Shown here piece by piece: positions 1-6,316 of a DNA stretch of 22,891 bases (positions within the stretch are counted from its first letter, which is position 1; each line of letters starts with the position of its first letter). The stretch is from positions 1-22,891 of the forward strand of contig CAZWST010000024.1 of NCBI GenBank assembly GCA_964636965.1. The letters run 5' to 3'. This DNA comes from CAG-582 sp964636965. Its GTDB lineage: Bacteria > Bacillota_I > Bacilli_A > RF39 > UBA660. The notes under the pieces are model-generated. The model made no database searches. It worked only from the letters and a program-made list of their open reading frames with translations, and was not told where the DNA came from. Position numbers and translations under genes: made by a program.

Positions 1-239
1 AAATGGAAAAAGTAATTAATGCTATGCCAACAGATGAAAAATTAAATGCTGAAAAGGTTCTTGAAATTAATGAAAACCATGAGATAGTAAAAAAACTTGA
101 AAAGATGTCTAAGGAAGACCCTGAAGAATTAAAGAAATATACAAAAATACTTTATGCCCAAGCTAGATTAATTGAAGGTTTATCTATTGATAATCCAACA
201 GAAATAACTAATTTAATATGTGAAGTATTGTCTAAATAA
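1..239 (+). CDS. htpG: Chaperone HtpG (Hsp90), C-terminal end only
   Basis: The first 78 whole codons in the window (from base 3; bases 1-2 finish an earlier codon) match the end of bacterial Hsp90. The AEKVLEIN...H.IVKKL segment, then LYAQARLIEGL and a D-P-T-E-I segment, are the typical final helices of the HtpG dimerisation domain. HtpG is a cytosolic ATP-dependent homodimeric chaperone of about 600-650 residues, so the ATPase and middle domains lie upstream of the window. ATG at base 3 is only an internal methionine. The gene ends in TAA inside a strong terminator stem, so it is the last gene of its transcript. Confidence 0.88.
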   Translation, partial: MEKVINAMPTDEKLNAEKVLEINENHEIVKKLEKMSKEDPEELKKYTKILYAQARLIEGLSIDNPTEITNLICEVLSK

Positions 240-262
240 GATATCTATGATATCTTATTTTT
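234..262 (+). terminator. Rho-independent terminator of htpG
   Basis: A 12-bp perfect stem (234-245 with 249-260, core AAGATATC/GATATCTT) closes a 3-base loop and runs into a short T tract. It overlaps the htpG stop codon. Confidence 0.85.
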
Positions 263-291
263 ATATAAAGAAGAGTATAAGAGGTGCTTAA

Positions 292-1041
292 ATGGAAACA
301 ATTGTTAATTATTTTCTTTACTTTATAATATATTCATTCCTAGGATGGTTAATGGAAGTAATTTGTAAATTAATTGAAAAAAGAAAGTTTGTCGACAGGG
401 GATTTTTAGTTGGACCAATCTGTCCAATATATGGCTATGGAGTTTTATTTATCGTGCTTCTTGTAGGATCTCCTCAAAAAGATATACTTGCCGTATTCTT
501 AAAAGCCATTCTAATTTGTTCAATACTTGAATACTTAACAAGTTATCTAATGGAGAAGATATTTAAAGCAAGATGGTGGGATTATTCAAGTAAGAAATAC
601 AATATTAATGGACGAATTTGCTTAGAAACTATGATACCTTTTGGTATTCTTGGTGTACTAGTTGTCTATATAATACACCCATTTATTATAAATATTACAA
701 ATATACTTAGTAGTAATGTAAGATTAATTTTAGCTATAATTTTATTTATAATATATCTATTTGATAATATTTTTTCATTTACTATTTTGAAAAGAATTGG
801 TCATGAAATAAGATTTGCAAAAAAAGATAATACTGAGTCTATTAAAAAATACATTGATAAATGGATTAATAATAATACAATCTTCTACCGTCGTATTAAA
901 TCTTCATATCCTAACTTCCGCGTAAGTTTAAAGAAAATTAATGAAGAAGTAAAAAAGTCTAAAAAGAAATTTCAAGAAGAAGAAAAGAGAAGAAGAATAA
1001 AATATAAAAACAAAATAAAGAAATTAAAAGAAAATAAGTAG
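292..1041 (+). CDS. Putative ABC transporter permease, CmpB/PF06541 family membrane protein
   Basis: This is a 249-residue integral membrane protein. The N-terminal YFLYFIIYSFLGWLMEV helix followed by the FVDRGFLVGPICPIYGYG segment is the signature of the family annotated as putative ABC-transporter type IV (PF06541, CmpB). About five hydrophobic segments are visible at roughly residues 5-22, 45-62, 63-82, 108-128 and 140-165. The last 35 residues are a Lys/Glu/Arg-rich, probably helical cytoplasmic tail. The molecular role of the family is not established and no ATPase partner lies nearby. ATG at 292 follows GAGGTG (281-286). The next gene starts only 12 bp after the stop, so the two are likely co-transcribed. 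The family call is firm and the function open. Confidence 0.82.
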   Translation: METIVNYFLYFIIYSFLGWLMEVICKLIEKRKFVDRGFLVGPICPIYGYGVLFIVLLVGSPQKDILAVFLKAILICSILEYLTSYLMEKIFKARWWDYSSKKYNINGRICLETMIPFGILGVLVVYIIHPFIINITNILSSNVRLILAIILFIIYLFDNIFSFTILKRIGHEIRFAKKDNTESIKKYIDKWINNNTIFYRRIKSSYPNFRVSLKKINEEVKKSKKKFQEEEKRRRIKYKNKIKKLKENK

Positions 1042-1053
1042 GAAGTGAATCTA

Positions 1054-2106
1054 ATGAACTTTTACGATTATGTAAAAAATTATACTAATTCCTTTAAAGA
1101 ATCAAGTTTTAATGAAGTTGATAATCTAATTCTATCAAGTTTGACTTATTTAGATTTTACTGGTATAGTTCCTCAAAACAAAACTTCCATTAGCTTAAGT
1201 GATGCTGGTAAGATATATTTAGAAACTCATAAGAAAAGAGATGTTATAAAATTAGGATTAGCTCAAAAGGATGCCTATAAATTACTTGAACTCGTGATTT
1301 CCTCACCTCGTTTTAAGGATATGGGTTTATCAAGGTATACTTATATAACTAGTTTAGATTCGCAGTTTTCAGCTATGACTTTTAAAATAGATAAAAATCT
1401 AAAATATATTGGCTTTGAAGGAACAGATGAACTACTATCAGGTTGGAAAGAAGACGCATACCTTTCATTTTCCTTTCCTGTAGATGCTCAAAAATATGCC
1501 ATAGAATATATTAATAATACTATTTCCTTATTTGATTCAAAAATAATCGTTGGTGGGCATTCTAAAGGAGGAAACCTTGCCTTAGTTGCAGCAATGTTTG
1601 CAAATCCTTTTATTAAATATAAAATAGTTAATGTTTATTCTAATGATGGTCCAGGTTTGAGAAAAGAAGAATTCATGTCTAAAAAATACCAAAAGATAAA
1701 AAATAAATACATACATATTATTCCAACTCACAGTTTAGTTGGTACACTTCTTTATAATGATGGATACCATGTAGTAAAAACAACTAACAAAAATATTTTA
1801 GCTCATGCAGCCTCATCTTGGGTGATTGAAGATAACCATTTTGCATCAGCAAAACAAGATAGAAAATCAATTCAAATAGAAAAGAAATTAAATGAGTATA
1901 TTAGTGCAATTGATTATAAAGAACAAAAAAGAATAGTCGATGCAATATTTAGAGATCTAGAACATCAAGGTTATAAAACTTTAAATGACTTTTTAAATTT
2001 TAAGAGATTATTAAAATCAATAAAGAATTTAGGTAATATAGACCCCACAATTAAAAATACTTTAATTGAAGTAATAGAAATAATAATAACCAATTATGTA
2101 ATTTAA
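1054..2106 (+). CDS. DUF2974 / Mbeg1-like alpha/beta-hydrolase
   Basis: The 350-residue protein opens with NFYDYV and FNEVDNLILSSLTYLDF, the characteristic start of the DUF2974 (PF11187) family. A nucleophile elbow GHSKGG lies near residues 168-173 (Ser about 170), followed by the S-N-D-G-P-G segment. This supports a serine hydrolase fold, probably lipase- or esterase-like, with unknown substrate. No signal peptide is seen, so it is probably cytosolic. ATG at 1054 is chosen because AGGAAG (1040-1045) sits about 8 bases ahead. The in-frame GTG at 1045 lies inside the ribosome binding site and cannot be the start. It follows the CmpB-like gene by 12 bp. Confidence 0.8.
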   Translation: MNFYDYVKNYTNSFKESSFNEVDNLILSSLTYLDFTGIVPQNKTSISLSDAGKIYLETHKKRDVIKLGLAQKDAYKLLELVISSPRFKDMGLSRYTYITSLDSQFSAMTFKIDKNLKYIGFEGTDELLSGWKEDAYLSFSFPVDAQKYAIEYINNTISLFDSKIIVGGHSKGGNLALVAAMFANPFIKYKIVNVYSNDGPGLRKEEFMSKKYQKIKNKYIHIIPTHSLVGTLLYNDGYHVVKTTNKNILAHAASSWVIEDNHFASAKQDRKSIQIEKKLNEYISAIDYKEQKRIVDAIFRDLEHQGYKTLNDFLNFKRLLKSIKNLGNIDPTIKNTLIEVIEIIITNYVI

Positions 2107-2114
2107 AATATTTA

Positions 2115-2123
2115 TGATATAAT
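2115..2123 (+). promoter_or_regulatory. Extended -10 promoter for the lipoprotein gene
   Basis: TGATATAAT is a perfect extended -10 element (TGnTATAAT) between the DUF2974 stop codon and the lipoprotein start. No good -35 box is seen, as is normal for extended -10 promoters. AAGGAG follows at about 2137-2142. Confidence 0.65.
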
Positions 2124-2148
2124 TAATGTAACTGATAAGGAGTAATAA

Positions 2149-2577
2149 ATGAAAAAAACACTTACTATATTAATTACATTAGTTTTTTTATGTGGATGTA
2201 CCAATAAGTATGGAAATAGCATAAGAGAACTTGAAACTACTATATATCAAAAACATAATCATGAAGAAATGGTTATAGAAGAAGGGTTTAATACCATAAA
2301 AAGTGTATTTACTGATAAAGATACCTTTTATCATGCCTCTCTTTTAACTTTAGAATATGGTGTTGATAATACAGAAGAATTAGAAAAGAAAGTAAAAGAA
2401 GAAACTAATAGTTATGATGTTTTATATTTAAGATTTTCAATGAGGACTGGTAATGTTTTATATGAAGCAATGCAAAGTAATCATGTTTATCATTATGAAA
2501 CATATTTAGTAAAATCCTATAAAGATGACATTTGGCATATTTACAGGATGGATGGAATAGCAGAACTTAATAATTAA
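2149..2577 (+). CDS. Small secreted lipoprotein of unknown function
   Basis: This 142-residue protein starts with a short lipoprotein signal: two lysines, a hydrophobic stretch, and the lipobox LCGC with lipidated Cys17. It should therefore be anchored on the outer face of the cytoplasmic membrane. The mature part is acidic and rich in Glu, Tyr and His, with a central E-E-L-E-K-K-V-K-E-E segment and a YETYLVKSYKDDIWHIYRMDG end. That last part, a beta-strand-rich segment with W-H-I-Y, resembles small NTF2-like or stress lipoproteins but is not enough to assign a family. It has its own extended -10 promoter and ends in a terminator, so it is monocistronic. ATG at 2149 follows AAGGAG. Confidence 0.72.
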   Translation: MKKTLTILITLVFLCGCTNKYGNSIRELETTIYQKHNHEEMVIEEGFNTIKSVFTDKDTFYHASLLTLEYGVDNTEELEKKVKEETNSYDVLYLRFSMRTGNVLYEAMQSNHVYHYETYLVKSYKDDIWHIYRMDGIAELNN

Positions 2578-2605
2578 AAAATACAAGTATATCACTTGTA
2601 TTTTT
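2577..2605. terminator. Bidirectional terminator between lipoprotein gene and tspO
   Basis: A 12-bp stem (2577-2588 with 2594-2605; core TACAAGT/ACTTGTA) has A5 on one side and T5 on the other. It can therefore terminate both convergent genes. The tspO stop codon overlaps its right flank. Confidence 0.82.
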
Positions 2606-3053
2606 AGTTTAAAAGATAAATACTTAGGGTTAAATAACTTGCAAATATTAACCAAAAGAAATAAAGAATATTTAAATAAAAAGAGATTCTATAATATTTA
2701 AAATACATGATTAATTGAATAAAGACTAGAATAGTTAAAGAGATTATTACAATTGTACTAATAAACCTAAATTTTAAAATAAAAAATAGGGGTGCCCAAA
2801 TAATATTTAAGAATAGTTGAGAGTAATAAATCTTACTTATATCTTTAATTGGTCCTCGAGTTTTATATAAGTAATATGAAAGTCCCATTAAAAAATATAT
2901 TATAGTCCACATGACTACAAATAACCAACTAGGAGGAGCAAGAGGAGGTAAACTTAAATATTCATAATCAATACTCTTATTTATAAGAATAGAAACTATT
3001 GCTCCAAGAATTAAAGGAGTAAAGATATAAAAAATATTTTTAATTAATTTCAT
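2604..3053 (-). CDS. tspO: TspO/MBR family membrane protein (tryptophan-rich sensory protein)
   Basis: The 149-residue hydrophobic protein has five expected transmembrane helices. It shows the conserved LPPLAPPSWLFVVMW...IYFLMG loop and helix, a central LNIIWAPLFF, and the final W-L-I-F-A-S-Y-L motif of the TspO/MBR (PF03073) family. TspO proteins bind porphyrins and other small hydrophobic ligands and are tied to stress and tetrapyrrole handling; the role here is inferred only from the family. The start is set at 3053, because the minus strand shows AGGTGA (3058-3063) four bases before this ATG. The upstream ATG at 3080 would place the ribosome binding site inside the coding region. It is convergent with the lipoprotein gene. 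Confidence 0.87.
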   Translation of the reverse strand: MKLIKNIFYIFTPLILGAIVSILINKSIDYEYLSLPPLAPPSWLFVVMWTIIYFLMGLSYYLYKTRGPIKDISKIYYSQLFLNIIWAPLFFILKFRFISTIVIISLTILVFIQLIMYFKYYRISFYLNILYFFWLIFASYLTLSIYLLN

Positions 3054-3069
3054 TTCATCACCTATAACT

Positions 3070-3075
3070 ATTATA
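3070..3075 (-). promoter_or_regulatory. Candidate -10 box for tspO
   Basis: The minus strand carries TATAAT only 6 bases before the AGGTGA ribosome binding site, which would put the transcription start at or next to that site. No clear -35 is present. It is moderately supported because the same geometry recurs at three other genes in the window. Confidence 0.4.
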
Positions 3076-3107
3076 GACAAATTAAATATTTTTAGACTAA
3101 AACATGA

Positions 3108-3136
3108 TAGACAAATAAAATAAATCTTGTTATATT
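3108..3136 (+). promoter_or_regulatory. Sigma-A-type promoter of the DUF362 gene
   Basis: TAGACA (3108-3113), 17-bp spacer, TATATT (3131-3136), with TGT immediately before the -10 forming an extended -10. The predicted start near 3143 leaves a leader of about 18 bases with AAGGA before the ATG at 3161. Confidence 0.7.
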
Positions 3137-3160
3137 TATAACATAGATAAGGAAATTATT

Positions 3161-4033
3161 ATGGAAAAAGTATTATTTACAAATGATTTATCATCTAATA
3201 GTTTAGTTCATATATTTGATGCTTTAGGTGTAGAATTAAAAGGAAATGTTGCAGTAAAAGTCCATTCAGGAGAAAAGGGTAATCAAAACTTTTTAAAGCC
3301 TATCTATGTAGAAGAACTTATAAACCATGTTAATGGAACAGTAGTAGAATGCAATACAGCTTATGAAGGTTCAAGAAACACTACTTTAAAACATAAAGAA
3401 GTTATGGAAAGTCACGGATGGACTAAATTATTTAATATTGATATTTTAGATTCCGAAGGAAAAGATTTAGTGATACCTATTGAAAATGGGCTACATTTAA
3501 AAAAGAACTATGTTGGATCACACATAAAAAATTACGACTCAGTTTTAGTTTTATCGCACTTTAAAGGGCACCCAATGGGAGGCTTTGGTGGTGCTTTAAA
3601 ACAATTATCTATTGGTTTTGCATCAAGTAAAGGAAAAGCTTATATTCATACTATCGGAAATGAAGATGGTAAAGAAAGTGATTTCTTTAATGTTTCTCAA
3701 GAAGACTTCATGGAATCAATGGCTGATGCAGCTAAAACTATTCATGAGCTATTTAAAGGTAACATTGTCTATATAAATGTTATGTCCAATATATCAGTTG
3801 ACTGTGATTGCTGTTATATTGCTGAAGACCCATGCATGGAAGATATTGGTATACTTGCATCAACTGATCCACTTGCGTTAGATCAAGCATGTATAGATTT
3901 AATATATAGTTCAACAGATCCAGGAAAAGACCATTTAATTGAAAGAATTGAATCAAGAAAAGGAACTCATATTTTAGATGCAGCAGAAAAGTTAGGTATA
4001 GGTTCAAGAGAATACGAATTAATTAATATATAA
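3161..4033 (+). CDS. DUF362 domain protein (putative Fe-S / [4Fe-4S]-related)
   Basis: The 290-residue protein matches DUF362 (PF04015): an early VAVKVHSGEKGN segment, LSHFKGHPMGGFGGALKQLSIG at residues 132-152, and STDPLALDQAC near 234-244. A Cys cluster C215, C217, C218 and C225 precedes the last segment and could bind metal or an Fe-S cluster. Family members often carry an added ferredoxin-type domain, which is not evident here. The biochemical role of the family is unresolved. It is expressed from its own promoter and closed by a terminator just after the stop codon, so it is probably monocistronic. The minus-strand reading frame inside it (3780-4007) is a shadow. Confidence 0.83.
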   Translation: MEKVLFTNDLSSNSLVHIFDALGVELKGNVAVKVHSGEKGNQNFLKPIYVEELINHVNGTVVECNTAYEGSRNTTLKHKEVMESHGWTKLFNIDILDSEGKDLVIPIENGLHLKKNYVGSHIKNYDSVLVLSHFKGHPMGGFGGALKQLSIGFASSKGKAYIHTIGNEDGKESDFFNVSQEDFMESMADAAKTIHELFKGNIVYINVMSNISVDCDCCYIAEDPCMEDIGILASTDPLALDQACIDLIYSSTDPGKDHLIERIESRKGTHILDAAEKLGIGSREYELINI

Positions 4034-4056
4034 GGTGCTAAAAAGCATCTTTTTTT
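4033..4056 (+). terminator. Terminator of the DUF362 gene
   Basis: AGGTGCT (4033-4039) pairs with AGCATCT (4044-4050), with one G-T pair and an AAAA loop, followed by a T tract to 4056. This also argues against translation of the next gene starting at the GTG inside it. Confidence 0.72.
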
Positions 4057-4079
4057 CATACCCTTTTATAGGTGATAAA

Positions 4080-4562
4080 GTGGAAAACAAAGATATAGTA
4101 GCAGCATTAGTTAGTGAATATATTACTTTAAAAGAACATGAATATAAAAGTATAAGTGTTCACTTAAAAAATAAACCAAATAACTTTAAGAGTAGAGTAG
4201 AATATAATACTTTTAATAATTATAAAGACACCCATATAACTCTAACGTATAGTTACACAACTATCCCCATTAGAGAAGATAAGTATTTTCACACCTTAAA
4301 TGATGAATTAATAGATATATTACACTTTACAAGGGGAAATGAACCTTTACTAGATAAACTAATAAAAGAAATAAAATTAAATTTAAAAGATTATAAAGTT
4401 ACAAATGATATGATTGAATTAGTCATAGGTTTAAACAAAGATAACTTTTACGTTTTAGAAGATGGACTTCTATTTATTTATTCATACAATCAATTTGGTA
4501 TAAACTCATTAAGTGACTTTAGAGTAAAAATAAAATATGAGGATTTATATGAGCATATTTGA
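4080..4562 (+). CDS. DUF3298-like (RsiV C-terminal type) protein
   Basis: The 160-residue protein shows an N-terminal beta-rich half and a C-terminal half with a HTLNDELIDIL helix, LDKLIKEIKLNL, then FYVLEDGLLFIYSYNQFG and VKIKYEDL. That order (helices, then F.L...GL.IY...Y..G...I.Y..L) is typical of DUF3298 as found at the end of anti-sigma factors such as RsiV. No transmembrane anchor or anti-sigma part is present here, so the role is unknown. The start is GTG at 4080 with GGTGA at 4071-4075. The in-frame GTG at 4035 lies in the preceding terminator and is rejected. It ends in TGA and overlaps mntP by 14 bp, suggesting translational coupling with the manganese exporter. Confidence 0.65.
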   Translation: MENKDIVAALVSEYITLKEHEYKSISVHLKNKPNNFKSRVEYNTFNNYKDTHITLTYSYTTIPIREDKYFHTLNDELIDILHFTRGNEPLLDKLIKEIKLNLKDYKVTNDMIELVIGLNKDNFYVLEDGLLFIYSYNQFGINSLSDFRVKIKYEDLYEHI

Positions 4563-5097
4563 ATTAATATTAGTAAGTATATCTCTATCTAGTGATGCCT
4601 TTGCAGTTGCCTTTTCTAAAGGAATGAGTATTAAAGATATTAAAATCTATCACGCGTTAATAGTAGGTGTGTATTTTGGTGTATTTCAAGGACTAATGCC
4701 ATTTTTAGGATATTTAATGTCAAATAACTTAAGTATTTATTTAGTTCGTTTTAGTCATCTAATAGGTTTTATTATACTTCTACTTATAGGACTTAATATG
4801 TTAAGAGAAAACCTTGAAAGTCAAAGTCATTTAATAGATTTTAAAACTATGATACCTCTTTCTATTGGAACATCTATTGATGCACTAGCCGTTGGATTAA
4901 CCCTTCCATTTATGGTTGATAGTATAGTTTTTCCTTGTTTCTTAATTGGGGCTATTACCTTCATTCTTTCAAGTTTAGGAGTTAGTTTTGCAAACAAAAT
5001 AAAAGATAAGATTAATACCTCTCCTCAAAGAATTGGAGGTATAATTCTTATCTTACTTGCCATTAAAATGTTTTTTGAATTTCTTAATTTAATTTAG
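4549..5097 (+). CDS. mntP: Manganese efflux pump MntP
   Basis: The 182-residue polytopic membrane protein has two related halves, with SSDAFAVAFSKG at residues 14-25 (Asp16) and IGTSIDALAVGLTL at 106-119 (Asp111). These are the conserved acidic metal-path residues of MntP (PF02659), which exports excess Mn(II) from the cytosol. Six transmembrane helices are expected. ATG at 4549 follows GAGGA (4539-4543); the ATG at 4537 would precede it. No manganese riboswitch (yybP-ykoY) is possible here, because the gene overlaps the DUF3298-like gene by 14 bp and appears to depend on upstream transcription. Its 3' end overlaps the convergent gene by 14 bp. Confidence 0.9.
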   Translation: MSIFELILVSISLSSDAFAVAFSKGMSIKDIKIYHALIVGVYFGVFQGLMPFLGYLMSNNLSIYLVRFSHLIGFIILLLIGLNMLRENLESQSHLIDFKTMIPLSIGTSIDALAVGLTLPFMVDSIVFPCFLIGAITFILSSLGVSFANKIKDKINTSPQRIGGIILILLAIKMFFEFLNLI

Positions 5098-5659
5098 GTT
5101 CGCCGTTTCCTTTTTTACCCCATGGGTTAACATCACTACCAAAAGCGCAAACACTTGTTAAGTTTTTATCTTTGAATTTTCTAATTACAAAATCTACCAA
5201 AGGATTTGTTGGTTCAGTTAAATAATCACTTAAATCAATACCGAGTAATGTAGTTGGAACAGGAGCTTTACCTGTACGTCTTTTATCAATCGGACAGAAT
5301 CTTGTCTCCATTTCCTCATATTCATTATGTCCCATAAGATAACTTATTCTTTCATCTTTGCATTCAATTAATTCAAGTTCAAGTCTAGCTAGTGCTTTAA
5401 ATTTATTATTAAATGCACGTTTAGCATTTTTTGCAAGATAAGGAATTCCCATTGAAATAGCCATTAATAGCATACTTCTACCTTCTGAAGTAAGATATTC
5501 AATTAAATCATATAAACATATTTTAGTTTCATCTGGAATATCCTTTGTAGGCATTAAAACCTCACATAAATCATTTGGTCTAGTAATATCTAATGCTATA
5601 CCTTTAATGCTTGCATATTCATTTACTAATTCTGTAAACCATGAATTATTTTCATCCAT
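5084..5659 (-). CDS. Hypothetical protein, family not recognised
   Basis: The 191-residue protein has no signal peptide and no clear membrane segment. It is mixed alpha/beta in appearance, with helical segments near residues 45-65 and 78-105. The C-terminal third is rich in Gly, Pro and basic residues (FCPIDKRRTGKAPVPTT), and the chain ends VNPWGKKGNGEPKLN. I recognise no family. Coding is supported by AGGGAGA (5667-5673) seven bases before ATG, a well-formed promoter (TTGACT-17-TATTAT), and codon use like its neighbours. It is divergent from the nucleoside deoxyribosyltransferase-like gene and tail-to-tail with mntP, overlapping its last 14 bp with no terminator between them. Confidence 0.75.
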   Translation of the reverse strand: MDENNSWFTELVNEYASIKGIALDITRPNDLCEVLMPTKDIPDETKICLYDLIEYLTSEGRSMLLMAISMGIPYLAKNAKRAFNNKFKALARLELELIECKDERISYLMGHNEYEEMETRFCPIDKRRTGKAPVPTTLLGIDLSDYLTEPTNPLVDFVIRKFKDKNLTSVCAFGSDVNPWGKKGNGEPKLN

Positions 5660-5684
5660 ATCATTTTCTCCCTATATGCGTAGT

Positions 5685-5713
5685 ATAATACCACAGTCTG
5701 TTTTTCTAGTCAA
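5685..5713 (-). promoter_or_regulatory. Promoter of the 5084-5659 gene
   Basis: On the minus strand TTGACT (5713-5708) is followed after exactly 17 bases by TATTAT (5690-5685). It overlaps the start of the divergent intergenic region. Confidence 0.75.
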
Positions 5714-5717
5714 ATAC

Positions 5718-5746
5718 TTGATTTTCTTCATTATTACTTGTATGAT
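5718..5746 (+). promoter_or_regulatory. Promoter of the 5775-8809 operon
   Basis: TTGATT (5718-5723), 17-bp spacer, TATGAT (5741-5746). Its -35 lies 4 bp from the -35 of the divergent promoter, so the two could compete for polymerase or share a regulator. Confidence 0.6.
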
Positions 5747-5774
5747 AAAAGTGATAGTAGAAGGGTTTGATAAT

Positions 5775-6305
5775 ATGGAATTAAATTATTCAGATGAAAA
5801 AGTAGTAAGGATGAAAAAATCTATTTTTTTAGCTGGGCCAACACCTAGGGGAGAAGGAAGTATTTCTTGGAGAAAAGAAGCAGTAAACATTTTAAAAGAA
5901 AATAACTTCGGAGGCCTTGTCTATATTCCGGAATATTCTACATGGAAACCAAAGGAAGATTATGTTGATCAAGCTATGTGGGAGCGCGCAGCTTTAGAAT
6001 CATCAACTGTAATAGTTTTCTGGGTACCAAGAGATTTGAATAATATGCCAGCTTTTACAACTAATGTTGAATTCGGCTATTGGTTACACTCAGGCAATGT
6101 CTTATATGGTCGTCCAGATAATACTAAAAAAACTAAATACTTAGACTGGATTTATAAAGAAGACTATAAAAAAGAAGTTTACAATAATTTAAAAGATTTA
6201 CTTATTGCAGCTATTCGGGAAGCTGATGTGAAATATGATGGTAAAGAAAAGAAAATACTTCCATTAGATGAACGAAAAATAATGGAAAATTATAAAAAAG
6301 ATTAG
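5775..6305 (+). CDS. Nucleoside 2-deoxyribosyltransferase-like protein
   Basis: The 176-residue protein matches the PF15891-type nucleoside 2-deoxyribosyltransferase family: IFLAGPTPRG at residues 17-26, SWRKEAV near 31-37, a WERAALESSTVIVFWVPR strand, TTNVEFGYW at 95-103 (Glu99 the likely catalytic acid), and YGRPDNTKKTKYLD near 111-124. Such enzymes exchange bases between deoxynucleosides in salvage, or hydrolyse related N-glycosides. The exact substrate cannot be read from sequence. ATG at 5775 with AGAAGGG (5759-5765) is preferred over the long upstream extension, which would run through both promoters. The ABC transporter starts 11 bp after the stop, so they form an operon. Confidence 0.78.
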   Translation: MELNYSDEKVVRMKKSIFLAGPTPRGEGSISWRKEAVNILKENNFGGLVYIPEYSTWKPKEDYVDQAMWERAALESSTVIVFWVPRDLNNMPAFTTNVEFGYWLHSGNVLYGRPDNTKKTKYLDWIYKEDYKKEVYNNLKDLLIAAIREADVKYDGKEKKILPLDERKIMENYKKD

Positions 6306-6316
6306 GAACGGATAAA

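Noticed and set aside
1045..1053. GTG codons contained in AGGTGA-like sites used as starts (also 13229, 18901, 15605)
   Set aside because: These GTGs are part of the ribosome binding site; the next in-frame ATG or GTG has correct spacing.
4035..4079. GTG start at 4035 for the DUF3298-like gene
   Set aside because: The codon lies inside the hairpin of the preceding terminator; a normal GGTGA site serves GTG 4080.
4400..4560. Manganese riboswitch (yybP-ykoY) before mntP
   Set aside because: The upstream DNA is coding for the overlapping gene, and no riboswitch-like structure is visible.
4560..4562. Mycoplasma-type code with TGA as tryptophan
   Set aside because: TGA ends genes here and at 20294-20296, and Trp positions in conserved motifs (WCGPC, SWR) use TGG.
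5607..5774. N-terminal extension of the deoxyribosyltransferase-like gene
   Set aside because: It would run through two divergent promoters and overlap the opposite gene. The family start and a good binding site are at 5775.
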